Below, in pieces: positions 1-7,808 of a stretch of DNA of 64,000 bases. The notes beneath the pieces were generated by a model. The model worked only from the letters and a program-made list of their open reading frames with translations, was not told the origin of the DNA and did no database searches. Source of the DNA: Rothia halotolerans (GTDB lineage: Bacteria > Actinomycetota > Actinomycetes > Actinomycetales > Micrococcaceae); NCBI RefSeq assembly GCF_004136635.1, contig NZ_NOIU01000001.1, positions 868,001-932,000 on the forward strand, given 5' to 3'. Both the position numbers and the translations under genes were made by a program. Every line of letters starts with the position of its first letter. Positions within the stretch are counted from its first letter, which is position 1.

Positions 1-347
1 TGCTGTGGCTGTACATCCTCAACGTGATCCTGCTGTTCGGCGCCGAGGTCGACGCCGAGGTCGAGCGGGGGCGTGAGCTGCAGGCCGGGATCCCGGCCGA
101 GGAGGAGCTGCAGCTGCCGGCGCGCGACACCAAGGCCAGCGACAAGCGCGAGCGGAAGTACGAGGAGGACGTGGAGCGGGCGCGCTCGCTGCGGATGAGC
201 GCGGGGGAGGACGACTCCCCCACCGCCGACGACGCCGAGGCGCACGCTGTCGAGGAGGATCGCACCGCCCGGGACGCTGAGGACGGTTCCAACGCCCCCG
301 GCGGGGAGGACGGCGCCGGTGGCGGGTCCTCGGCCCGCCGGGACTGA
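1..347 (+). CDS. YihY/BrkB family inner membrane protein, C-terminal part (5' end outside window)
   Basis: The open frame runs into the window from upstream; it reads LWLYILNVILLFGAEVDAE from base 3. That is the last transmembrane helix and the conserved N-x-x-L-L-F-G-A-E motif of the YihY/virulence factor BrkB family, formerly mistaken for RNase BN. After about 40 residues the protein becomes a charged, acidic cytoplasmic tail of about 75 residues ending in a Gly/Ser-rich stretch, longer than in most members. The molecular function of the family is not settled. The gene ends 20 nt before a strong hairpin terminator. The start codon lies outside the window. Confidence 0.85.
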   Translation, partial: LWLYILNVILLFGAEVDAEVERGRELQAGIPAEEELQLPARDTKASDKRERKYEEDVERARSLRMSAGEDDSPTADDAEAHAVEEDRTARDAEDGSNAPGGEDGAGGGSSARRD

Positions 348-367
348 GTCCCTTCCGCGCGACGGGG

Positions 368-401
368 AACGCTCCCGGGTCCGATGGGACCCGGGAGCGT
401 T
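368..401. terminator. Strong bidirectional intrinsic terminator
   Basis: A perfect 15-bp stem (368-382 with 387-401) with a 4-nt loop GATG. T residues follow on the plus side and the plus-strand A pair gives T's on the minus side. It lies between the convergent YihY-family gene and the DUF4235 gene and probably serves both. Confidence 0.85.
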
Positions 402-447
402 TCTGGTTTCCGGTGGGGGCGCCGGCGGAACGGCGTCGGCGGCCGAC

Positions 448-747
448 TCAGTCGCCCGGCCACTCTCCCATGACCCGCTGGAACGCGCGCGCCCCGCCGC
501 GGTCGACGAGCGCCTTGACCAACGCGAAGATCGCGCCCTGCAGCGCCGCCGCGGCGAGCACCTCGCCGAGGTTGAACTCGGACTCGAGCGCCTTGGGGGC
601 GTCGTCGCCGGACTTCTGCGGAGAGACCAGCTTCCACACCTGCTTGAACACGACGCCGGCCACGGCGCCGCTGACCAGGCTCCCGGCCATTCCGAGGGGG
701 CGGTAGAGGATCTTCGCGGACGTGCTGGTGGAGGAGTTCTTCGACAT
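448..747 (-). CDS. DUF4235 family small membrane protein
   Basis: This encodes 99 residues. The chosen start (MSKNSS) follows AAAGGAACCGAC; a longer frame beginning at 762 would start inside that ribosome binding site. Residues about 12-35 carry the DUF4235 signature (KILYRPLGMAGSLVSG then VVFKQVWK), with two predicted membrane helices (about 18-35 and 70-88) flanking an acidic segment. The function is unknown, but the family is common in actinobacteria, next to DUF3618 and holin-like genes as here. It is the last gene of a three-gene minus-strand operon. Confidence 0.85.
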   Translation of the reverse strand: MSKNSSTSTSAKILYRPLGMAGSLVSGAVAGVVFKQVWKLVSPQKSGDDAPKALESEFNLGEVLAAAALQGAIFALVKALVDRGGARAFQRVMGEWPGD

Positions 748-793
748 GTCGGTTCCTTTCACGGGGAGGGATGGGTGGTCGTGGGACTCGCGC

Positions 794-1189
794 TCACCGG
801 CGGGTCGCGCGGACCAGCAGGACGACGCCCAGGCCGAGGCACACCCCGAGGGCGCACACCGCGACCCAGCCGTTGCGTGCGAGCCGGCCGTCGTCGTCGG
901 TCACCGAGTCCCGGGCGGTGCGCAGGCCCTCCTCGGCACCGGCCCTGGCGCGGGTCAGCTGCGCCGCGGCGCGGTCCTTGGCGGCGTCGAGCTGGTGCCT
1001 GGCCTGCTCCTTCACGTCCAGGGCCGAGGTCAGCTGCTCGACGGTCTCGCCGAGGTCCTGACGGGTCCGGGCGATGTCGGCCTCGATCTGCTCCGGGGTG
1101 GCCTCGGCGTCGGGCTCCCGGCCGGGGGCGGCCGCGGGCCGGTTGCTCGCGGTCCGGTCCGAGGGCTTCGGGGATTCAGGAACGGTCAT
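794..1189 (-). CDS. DUF3618 domain membrane protein
   Basis: This is a 131-residue protein. An Ala/Pro-rich N terminus is followed by the DUF3618 motif (TPEQIEADIARTRQDLGETV, about residues 30-49), a predicted coiled coil to about residue 95, and one C-terminal transmembrane helix (about 107-126) ending in basic residues. The architecture suggests a tail-anchored protein with a cytoplasmic helical domain. It overlaps the upstream holin-like gene by 14 nt, so the two are probably translationally coupled. The function is not established; the context suggests an envelope role. Confidence 0.88.
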   Translation of the reverse strand: MTVPESPKPSDRTASNRPAAAPGREPDAEATPEQIEADIARTRQDLGETVEQLTSALDVKEQARHQLDAAKDRAAAQLTRARAGAEEGLRTARDSVTDDDGRLARNGWVAVCALGVCLGLGVVLLVRATRR

Positions 1190-1586
1190 GGCGGATGTGT
1201 CCTTTCAGCTCGTCGACGTCCTGGGAGACGCTGTCGATGGTTCGTTCGGGGGCCGGAGAGAGGTCCTGGACCTTCTTCTTGCCGAGCAGGGCCGCGATGC
1301 CCGCCGCGATGAAGAGCACGACGGTCACGATCAACGCCGCGAGCCAGGCGGGGAGGACCAGGGCCAGCGCGATGATCGCCGTGGCGATGAGCGCCGCGAA
1401 GCCGTACGCGGCGAGGATGCCGCCGGCGCCGAGCAGGCCCGCGCCGACGCCTCCCTGCTTGGCCGTGGCGGTCAGCTCCGCGCGGGCGAGCTTGAGCTCG
1501 TCGCGCACCAGGCGCGAGGTCTGCTCGGAGAGGCGCGTGATCAGCTGTGCCGGGCTCGGCTCTTCCGGGGGTGCTGGATGGCTCAT
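1176..1586 (-). CDS. Phage-holin-family (DUF1469-like) integral membrane protein
   Basis: The protein has 136 residues starting MSHPAPPEEPSP; the longer frame from 1763 has no support upstream. The N-terminal amphipathic region (SPAQLITRLSEQTSRLVRDELKL) and two long helices (about 52-78 and 82-104) match the actinobacterial holin superfamily III/DUF1469 type, which is chromosomal and usually not phage-encoded. It is the first gene of the operon with DUF3618 and DUF4235. The likely role is envelope homeostasis or stress; lysis activity should not be inferred from the family name. Confidence 0.85.
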   Translation of the reverse strand: MSHPAPPEEPSPAQLITRLSEQTSRLVRDELKLARAELTATAKQGGVGAGLLGAGGILAAYGFAALIATAIIALALVLPAWLAALIVTVVLFIAAGIAALLGKKKVQDLSPAPERTIDSVSQDVDELKGHIRHDRS

Positions 1587-2003
1587 GACGCTCGCTTTCT
1601 GTGGGGACGGGGACGGATGCGCCGGAGGGGACCCGGAGACGACGGGGCGGCCGATGAGGGCCGGCTCCCGGCCCGTCACGGCACCGGACCACCTGAATCG
1701 GTGGTTCGGATCCCGTCGCGGACGTACTCCTTCATGGATCCGCCATGGCGTGATGCGGCCCACCTTACAACGTATGCTCGAGAGGTGTCACCCTCTTCCG
1801 GGCGGGCCCGGCCTCGTGTTCCCGGCTCCTGCAGACTCCGGCCTGACGAGGGGTCCTCGCCCGCAGGGCGCCCCGGTTCCGCGGCTCGATCTGGTTGGTT
1901 TACAACGTAAGGCTACGGGACTACGGTGGTTCCACCCGTCATCCTCGGGCAGGCGGACCGCGCATCTCACGGGCGGTCATGAATGAAAAGGTGTGATCCA
2001 GAA
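1587..2003. promoter_or_regulatory. Divergent intergenic region with a duplicated TTACAACGTA motif
   Basis: This 417-nt region lies between the divergent holin-like operon and the PRC-barrel gene. The 10-mer TTACAACGTA occurs twice on the plus strand, at 1765-1774 and 1900-1909. The second copy sits between a GTTG (1894-1897) and GGCTAC (1911-1916), which loosely resembles stress sigma-factor promoters, but I cannot assign a sigma factor. Frames that read through this region have no coding character. Confidence 0.4.
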
Positions 2004-2741
2004 ATGGTTGATCAAGAATATGATTTCCAGGCGCTCGAGAATGCCACCGTGTTTGACAGCGAGCATTCCAAGATCGGCACGGTCGGCCAGGTGTACCTCG
2101 ACGACGAGACCGGCGAGCCGACCTTCGTGACCGTCAACATGGGGCTCTTCGGCACCCGGGAGACGTTCGTGCCGGTCGACGCCACACAGCGCCTCGACGA
2201 GGGCCTGATCATTCCGTTCTCCAAGGCGTACATCAAGGACGCCCCCGCCATCGACGCGGACCAGCACATCACCCCGGAGGAGGAACGCGAGGTGGTCCGG
2301 TACTACGCGAACGGCGGCGCCGAGGACCGCCCGCGGTCCGGCCGCGGCGGGGACCAGATGGTGGCCCACGAGGAGCGCCTCAACGTCGGGACCCGGCAGC
2401 AGGAGGCGGGACGCGCTCACCTGCGCAAGCGCGTCCGCACCCAGACGGAGCAGATCGAGGTCCCCGTCCGGCACGAGGAGCTCGTCGTCGAGCGCGAGCG
2501 CATCGACCCAGGCTCCCCCGAGGCCCGCTCGGACGCCCCCATCCGCGAGGCGGCCGACGACGAGGAGGTCATCACCCTGCGGAAGGAGCGCCCGGTCGTG
2601 GAGAAGGAGACCGTGGCGACCGAGAAGGTCAACGTCGGCAAGCGGACCGTGCAGGACAGCAAGTCGGTGAGCGCCGAGGTGCGCAAGGAGGAGATCGACG
2701 TCGAGGACGACGGCGACGCATCCTCGGCCGCCGGTCGCTGA
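2004..2741 (+). CDS. PRC-barrel and DUF2382 domain stress protein
   Basis: This is a 245-residue protein starting MVDQEYDF behind AAAAGGTGTGATCCAGAA; a start at 1983 is possible but less likely. Residues about 5-85 form a PRC barrel (VFDSEHSKIGTVGQVYLDD). Residues about 130-230 match DUF2382, with the repeated charged pattern VRHEELVVERERI and ITLRKERPVVEKETVATEKV. The C terminus is very acidic. This architecture is widespread in actinobacteria; the related Bacillus YsnF is a general-stress protein. It is soluble and cytoplasmic. Stress function is inferred from the family and neighbours. Confidence 0.9.
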   Translation: MVDQEYDFQALENATVFDSEHSKIGTVGQVYLDDETGEPTFVTVNMGLFGTRETFVPVDATQRLDEGLIIPFSKAYIKDAPAIDADQHITPEEEREVVRYYANGGAEDRPRSGRGGDQMVAHEERLNVGTRQQEAGRAHLRKRVRTQTEQIEVPVRHEELVVERERIDPGSPEARSDAPIREAADDEEVITLRKERPVVEKETVATEKVNVGKRTVQDSKSVSAEVRKEEIDVEDDGDASSAAGR

Positions 2742-2777
2742 TCAGGGCGCGGCCGGTCACTGATCAGGGCGGGACCA

Positions 2778-2827
2778 GCCCGCGGCATCAGCCCGCGCTC
2801 GTGGAGCGCGCTCCGGATGCCGCGGGC
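2778..2827. terminator. Convergent terminator hairpin
   Basis: A perfect 12-bp inverted repeat (2778-2789 with 2816-2827) encloses a second perfect hairpin (2795-2800 with 2804-2809). It lies between the 3' ends of two convergent genes. There is no clear T-run, so termination strength is uncertain. Confidence 0.6.
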
Positions 2828-2838
2828 CGGCGCCCCGC

Positions 2839-4392
2839 TCACCGCTTGAGCCGCCGCCGACCCTTCCGGTTCATCCCCGCGATGGCCCCGCTGAGCACCG
2901 TCGCGAACCCGTTCCACACCGCGTAGGGCGCCAGCAGCACCCCGCGCTGCGGCGCCGACTCCGCGGCTCGGCGCACCAGATCCGCCGAGCTCACCGCGAG
3001 CGCCCCCGCCCATACGGCGGCCAGCCCCGGCCGGCGGCTGCGGAAGAACAGTCCGCACCACCCGGCGTTCAGCACGAGGTTGGTCCCCAGCGCCACCATG
3101 TGGCTGCGGGCCCTGCGCACGTGGCCGGCCTCCAGCTCGTCGGCGATCATCAGCGAGGAGATCGCCGCGATGTCGGCGTAGAGCGCCGTCCACACGACCG
3201 GGAACGCCGCGCCCGGCGGCTGCCAGGCGGGCTTGCGCAGCGAGCGGTACCAGGCGTTCTGCGGGTCGGCCAGCACGGAGCCGACGGCGGCGCACGCCGC
3301 CACCGAGACCGCGGTGACGGAGAAGACCCTGGTCCAGCGCCGGGTGTCCAGGTTCACGACGGCGGCCCGCACCGCCTGCTCGAAGGTCTGGTTGCCGCCC
3401 TCGGGCTTGCCCGCGTAGGACTCGAGGTCCCGCTCGTGGACCACGGTGTCGTGCAGCAGGCTGCCGATCAGCGGCTTCGCCAGCCCGCGCCGGACCGGCG
3501 TGACCAGCGCGATCCAGTGCGAGGCCAGCGAGTTGGTGGTCACCGGGGCCGTGAGCACCACCCGCGGGATCAGCCCCAGCGCCTTGGCGTAGCGCTTCAT
3601 CATGTCCGCGTAGGGGATGGCCTCGGGGCCGCCGACGTCGAAGGTCCGGTTCACGCTGCCCGGCACGTCGGCGGCGCCCACGAGGTAGTGCACGACGTCG
3701 CGCACCCCGATCGGCGTGATCCGGTTGACGATCCAGGAGGGCCCGATCGCGCCGGGCAGCCGCTCCGAGAGGTGGCGCAGCATGTGGAAGGAGGACGAGC
3801 CCTCGCCGATCACGACGCCGGCCTGCAGCGCCGCCGTCGGCACCCCGGAGTCCATGAGCTCCTCGCCGACCCGCACCCGCGACCTCAGGTGGTCCGAGAG
3901 CTCCTCGTCCTCGGGGTGCAGGCCGCCGAGGTAGACGATGCGGCCGACCTCCTGCCGCTTGGCCGCAGTACCGAAGGAACGGGCCATCCGGGCCTCCGCC
4001 TCGACGAAGTCGCTGCCGCCGGACATCGAGTGCATGAGGTACCAGGCGACGTCGACGCCCTCCAGCGCGGCCTCGACGTCGTCCTCGGAGGTCGCGTCGC
4101 CCTCGTGGACCTCGACCTGGCCGGGGCCGGCCTGCCGCCCCTCCTGGACGATCTTGGCGCCCCACTCCATGTCCAGGGCCTTGTCCCTGCTCCGGGAGAG
4201 GGTCCTGACGGCCCAGCCGCGCTTCAGCAGCTCGGCGGTGACCTGGCTGCCGACGTAGCCGGTGGCGCCGGTGACCAGGGCCCTCCGCGTCTCCTCCCGG
4301 GAGCCGGCGGATGCGCCGGCCTCGGGCTGCCGGATGCCGGACAGGGTCTGGGCGGGGGCGCCGCCGCGGGTCTCGGTGGCTTCTCGGGCCAT
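2839..4392 (-). CDS. NAD(P)-binding SDR/NmrA-like protein fused to a TspO/MBR domain
   Basis: The protein has 517 residues from an ATG behind GAGGAGGTTCGTC; an upstream extension to 4578 is not supported. Residues about 36-345 are an atypical SDR fold with the nucleotide-binding motif VTGATGYVGSQ and a downstream VNRITPIGVRDV segment typical of NmrA/DUF2867-like epimerase-type proteins. Residues about 352-517 are a TspO (tryptophan-rich sensory protein) domain: WYRSLRKPAWQPPGAAFPVVW, then ALGTNLVLNAGWCGLFF, with about five hydrophobic helices. TspO proteins bind porphyrins and sterols and act in oxidative stress. The cytoplasmic reductase is thus tethered to a membrane ligand-binding domain. 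Substrate unknown. Confidence 0.88.
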   Translation of the reverse strand: MAREATETRGGAPAQTLSGIRQPEAGASAGSREETRRALVTGATGYVGSQVTAELLKRGWAVRTLSRSRDKALDMEWGAKIVQEGRQAGPGQVEVHEGDATSEDDVEAALEGVDVAWYLMHSMSGGSDFVEAEARMARSFGTAAKRQEVGRIVYLGGLHPEDEELSDHLRSRVRVGEELMDSGVPTAALQAGVVIGEGSSSFHMLRHLSERLPGAIGPSWIVNRITPIGVRDVVHYLVGAADVPGSVNRTFDVGGPEAIPYADMMKRYAKALGLIPRVVLTAPVTTNSLASHWIALVTPVRRGLAKPLIGSLLHDTVVHERDLESYAGKPEGGNQTFEQAVRAAVVNLDTRRWTRVFSVTAVSVAACAAVGSVLADPQNAWYRSLRKPAWQPPGAAFPVVWTALYADIAAISSLMIADELEAGHVRRARSHMVALGTNLVLNAGWCGLFFRSRRPGLAAVWAGALAVSSADLVRRAAESAPQRGVLLAPYAVWNGFATVLSGAIAGMNRKGRRRLKR

Positions 4393-4565
4393 GACGAACC
4401 TCCTCGTGGTCTGGATGTTCAGTCTATGGCTCCCGTCTTGCCGGGAAGAGGGGTGGGCCGGGGATTTCGGCTCTGCGGAGGCTGGGAACTTCCCGGACCC
4501 TGCCGGGGACGGTCCCGCGGCCGGTGCGGCCCGGGCCGTGGCCGCACCGTGCGAGACTGGTGCCC

Positions 4566-5231
4566 ATGGACGAGTCACGGAGGTCCCCCACGCCGTCGAC
4601 GTCGGCGGTGAAGCCGGCGCTGGCGGCCGTCGTCCTGCCCGCGGTGCTGGGCGCGGCGGGGCTGTTCGCCTCGGCGGTCTCCGAGCGCGGCGGCGCGGTC
4701 TTCTATCTCGGCACGTTCTTCACCGCCGTCGTCTACCTCGTGGCCTGGCTGGTCTTCGGCGGCCGCCGGGGGAGCTTCGCGAGCACCTCCCCCGGACCGG
4801 ACGTGCTGCGGGGCGCCCTGCTGGGGACGGGGCTCATCGTCGTCTTCCTCCTGGGCGCGCTCGTGGTCCGGGACGTCGAGGCGCTCTCCGGGCCGGTGGA
4901 CGGCCTGCTGGACAACGCCCGCCAGGGGATCCTGTGGCTGACGGTGCTGACCACGGCGGTCAACGGCGTCGGCGAGGAGCTGTTCTTCCGGGACGTGGCG
5001 GTGCGGCGGCTGCCCTGGGCGGAGAGGCCCTCCCGCATCGCGGCCGTGGTCCTCTACATGCTGGTCACGGCCAGCATGGGCGTCCCGCTGCTGGTCTTCG
5101 CCGCGCTGGTGATCGGCGTGGCCGCCCAGTACGAGGCGAAGCGGACGGGGGCGCTGCTCTCCCCCATCGCCCTGCACCTGGTCTGGACGCTCGGCATGCT
5201 CCTGGTGCTGCCGGCCGTCATCACGGACTAG
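4566..5231 (+). CDS. CPBP (Abi/CAAX protease-like) family intramembrane protease
   Basis: The protein has 221 residues starting MDESRRSP. About six hydrophobic helices are visible. The family motif EExxxR is present as EELFFR (E137, E138, R142), and a conserved His lies in ALHLVWT near the C terminus. Members are membrane glutamic/metalloproteases or, in some bacteria, bacteriocin self-immunity proteins. The second family motif (FxxxH in the middle) is weaker here. The gene is transcribed away from the SDR-TspO gene, and its stop overlaps the convergent nitroreductase gene by 4 nt. Substrate not inferable. Confidence 0.82.
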   Translation: MDESRRSPTPSTSAVKPALAAVVLPAVLGAAGLFASAVSERGGAVFYLGTFFTAVVYLVAWLVFGGRRGSFASTSPGPDVLRGALLGTGLIVVFLLGALVVRDVEALSGPVDGLLDNARQGILWLTVLTTAVNGVGEELFFRDVAVRRLPWAERPSRIAAVVLYMLVTASMGVPLLVFAALVIGVAAQYEAKRTGALLSPIALHLVWTLGMLLVLPAVITD

Positions 5232-6022
5232 CCCTCGTCCCACCCCTCCTGCGGCGTCCGGCAGGTCTCCCGGAACACGAAGCGCGAGGGCGGGCGGCGC
5301 TCCCGGCTCGACCAGTCGATGACCGGCCGCCCCGCCTGCTCCGGGACGTAGCCCAGCCGGTAGAGGGCCATGAGCTCCAGGTCCTCGGGGATCTCCAGCA
5401 TCCCGGTGATGCGCTCCCACTGCTCGGGGACCTCCATGGGGAAGGAGATGAACTGGATGCCCATCCCCAGCTCCACGGTGGTCAGCCAGACGTTCTCCAT
5501 GCTCGCGCCCATGCTGAACTGGCAGTAGAAGTCGGCCAGCGGGTGGGCGTAGCGCTCGTTCCGATCGAGCATGACGCCGAGGATCAGCGGCGAGCCCGCC
5601 ACCAGCTTCCGGTTCTCCTCGCCCAGCGTCTGCGGGACCCGCAGCGCGTTCATGGTCCGTTGCCCCGCCGAGGTGAAGACCGTGCGGGTGAAGGGCCGCA
5701 GCAGCCGGGGCAGCTTGTCGAAGTACATGCCGGAGCGGTGCTCGGCCATCTCCTGGGCGCTGAAGCGGAAGTGGCGCTTGTACCGCTGGAAGAACGACCC
5801 CTCGGAGAGCACGGCCGTCATCGACTCGCCGCTGATCCCGGCGATCGTCTCGATGGTCTCCCGGTCCTCGATGACCAGGAAGCGCCACGGCTGGCTGTTG
5901 AACTGCGAGGGCGCCGACGCCGCGGCCTTGATCAGCAGCCGCTGGTGCTCCTCCGAGACGGGGTCCGGCAGGAAGGGGCCGTTGGTGGTGCGGCGGTTGA
6001 AGAGCGCGTCGAGGAATTCCAC
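5228..6022 (-). CDS. Nitroreductase family protein
   Basis: The protein has 264 residues with a GTG start directly after the TGA of the upstream gene (sequence GGAGGCATGAGTG). The N terminus (MEFLDALFNRRTTNGPF) and the FMN-contacting segment ASAPSQFNSQPWRFLVIED are typical of NAD(P)H-dependent FMN nitroreductases. The central part (VAGSPLILGVML; ASMENVWLTTVELGMGIQFIS) and a C-terminal LYRLGYVPE match the fold. It is a cytoplasmic flavoprotein reducing nitro or quinone substrates; the physiological substrate is unknown. It is translationally coupled to the small membrane protein gene upstream. Confidence 0.88.
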   Translation of the reverse strand: MEFLDALFNRRTTNGPFLPDPVSEEHQRLLIKAAASAPSQFNSQPWRFLVIEDRETIETIAGISGESMTAVLSEGSFFQRYKRHFRFSAQEMAEHRSGMYFDKLPRLLRPFTRTVFTSAGQRTMNALRVPQTLGEENRKLVAGSPLILGVMLDRNERYAHPLADFYCQFSMGASMENVWLTTVELGMGIQFISFPMEVPEQWERITGMLEIPEDLELMALYRLGYVPEQAGRPVIDWSSRERRPPSRFVFRETCRTPQEGWDEG

Positions 6023-6433
6023 TCATGCCTCCTGGTGGTCGCGGAGGCCCGCCGCCCAGAGGGCGAGGGCCGTGAGGTAGAAGGGCGCCGCACTCGCGGC
6101 GAGCAGGACGTGCCGCCGGGGGCGACGTCGTGCGTGGGCGCCGAAGCGCGGCAGGGCCGCGAGCGGCAGCAGGGCGCCGGCCAGGGCGAGGCCGCGGGAG
6201 CGGGCGCGCGGGAGGGAGCAGGCGGCGGCGCACGACGTCGTCGCGCAGGTGAGGACGAAGAGCCGGTGGTGGAGGCTGCGGGGCATCCGGTGCCGGCGCA
6301 GGCTCGCGGTGCCCACCAGGAGGTTCGCGGCGTAGACCGCACACGCCGCCGGGGCCCAGGGCGCCCGAGGGGAGAGCAGCGGGCCGGCGGCAGCCCTCAG
6401 GCCGACGAGCACCCGCGCTGCCGTGCCGACCAT
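6023..6433 (-). CDS. Hypothetical small membrane protein
   Basis: The frame encodes 136 residues rich in Ala, Arg and Leu with three or four weak hydrophobic helices (about 5-22, 26-42, 60-90, 108-130) joined by Arg-rich loops. I do not recognise a family. Coding is supported mainly by its position: its TGA abuts the GTG of the nitroreductase gene, and the frame has strong GC bias at third positions. Its start at 6433 is not fixed by a strong ribosome binding site. Confidence 0.55.
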   Translation of the reverse strand: MVGTAARVLVGLRAAAGPLLSPRAPWAPAACAVYAANLLVGTASLRRHRMPRSLHHRLFVLTCATTSCAAACSLPRARSRGLALAGALLPLAALPRFGAHARRRPRRHVLLAASAAPFYLTALALWAAGLRDHQEA

Positions 6434-6611
6434 GAGACTCCCCCTTCCACCGGCCCGGGCGAACCACTGGACGTGACCCGCGTCTCCGTCTCATTCTGGC
6501 ACCGGGAGGGCGGATATGTGGGATGCCCGGCGGGGGCCTCACGAGGTCCGCGGCGCCCCGGCCCGGCGTCGGCGGGCCCGAGTTCCCGGGCGGCGTCCCG
6601 GGAGCGCGCCC

Positions 6612-7616
6612 CTAGCCGAGGGCTCGGATCGCCCGGTGCGCGCTCTCCACCAGGAGCCGCGAGCGGGCCGGCACGCGCAGTATCTCGCCGTCGACCTGGA
6701 GAGGGAGCTCCTCGAAGGTCTCGAACGCGTAGCGGGGCAGCGTCGCCTGGGGGAACAGGCCGATCGTGACCGCCTGCAGGGTCGTGCCGAGCATCCGCCA
6801 CCGGCTGGCGTGCGGGACGGCGAGGATCTCGAAGCGGCCGTCGTCGGGCTCGGCGTCGTGGCTGATCCTGCCGTACTTGGCCATCTTGCCGACGTTCGCG
6901 AAGACCAGGCTGTCGTAGAGCGCGCGCTCCCCGTCCGCGCGCCGGATCTCGAACGGCCGCAGCGCCGGGGCCGTCTTCACGACGCCGAGCAGCTCGCGGA
7001 AGCTGCCTTTGCCGGCGTCCTCGATCCCGCCCGCCATGGCCGCGGTCAGGCCGAAGCCGATGTAAGAGTGGGCTACATGGGTCACCGGCTCGGGGCCGTC
7101 GTGCTCCACGGCCTCGTGGCTGGGCCGGACCGTCAAGCGCAGGAGATCGGCCTCACGGACCCGGCCGCGGAGGATCGCATCGGCCAGCGGCATCGTGCGG
7201 GTGCTGCGGCGGTGGTCGTTGGCGTTGCCGGCAGCGAGCACCGCGCAGACGACATGGGCCGCGGGCACGTCCATCACGCCGCTGACGACGTCGTTGTACC
7301 CGCCGTCGCCGCTGACCGAGACCAGCAGGATGGGCGGCCCCGAGGGAGCAGCGCCCTCGGCCTCGGCCCGGGCGATCTGCCGCCCGTGCCCCGCCCGCTC
7401 GGTCCAGCGGTGCTCGAGCGGGACCCCGGGGAGGGTCCGCTCCAACCGGTCCGCCAGCAGCCGGGCGGCATGCAGCGGGACCTTCCCGGGATCGGGGTTG
7501 TAGATCAGGACGATGCGGCGGAAACGCGCTCCTCCGTCGCCCCGGGCCGAAGGGGCGTCTTCTCCGTGCGGAACGCTCCGAGGAGGGCGCTGCTCGCCGC
7601 TGTGCTTCTGGTTCAT
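6612..7616 (-). CDS. Diacylglycerol kinase catalytic-domain (lipid/NAD kinase superfamily) protein
   Basis: This is a 334-residue protein preceded by GGGAGGAA. After a charged 30-residue leader comes a beta strand FRRIVLIYNPDPG, then the nucleotide loop VSVSGDGGYNDVVSGVM (about 103-119), which corresponds to the GGDGTxNEV motif of the DAGK/YegS/sphingosine kinase family, with Gly replacing the usual Thr. A second conserved block is LAAGNANDHRRS. The C-terminal beta-sandwich ends with LPLQVDGEILRVPARSRLLVE, typical of YegS-like proteins. It probably phosphorylates a lipid or polyprenol at the membrane surface. The altered loop makes activity less certain. Confidence 0.85.
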   Translation of the reverse strand: MNQKHSGEQRPPRSVPHGEDAPSARGDGGARFRRIVLIYNPDPGKVPLHAARLLADRLERTLPGVPLEHRWTERAGHGRQIARAEAEGAAPSGPPILLVSVSGDGGYNDVVSGVMDVPAAHVVCAVLAAGNANDHRRSTRTMPLADAILRGRVREADLLRLTVRPSHEAVEHDGPEPVTHVAHSYIGFGLTAAMAGGIEDAGKGSFRELLGVVKTAPALRPFEIRRADGERALYDSLVFANVGKMAKYGRISHDAEPDDGRFEILAVPHASRWRMLGTTLQAVTIGLFPQATLPRYAFETFEELPLQVDGEILRVPARSRLLVESAHRAIRALG

Positions 7617-7808
7617 TTCCTCCCATCATCCGGCACATTGCTGGGAGCCGCCTGTCGATTCTCGCGGAGGCGGCGGGGAGCATCCTGCACCCCCTGGGCC
7701 GAGAGCACGACAATCTCCGTCCGCACCGTCTTGTGCACCCCTTCCGCGGCGGAGAAGGATGGGGGATACCGCCGACCCGGCGCACGCCCAGTATAAGGAG
7801 GAAACGCC

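Noticed and set aside
1176-1586. Holin-family gene as evidence for a prophage
   Set aside because: The neighbours are DUF3618 and DUF4235 genes, a normal chromosomal set. No phage structural, integrase or lysin genes are nearby.
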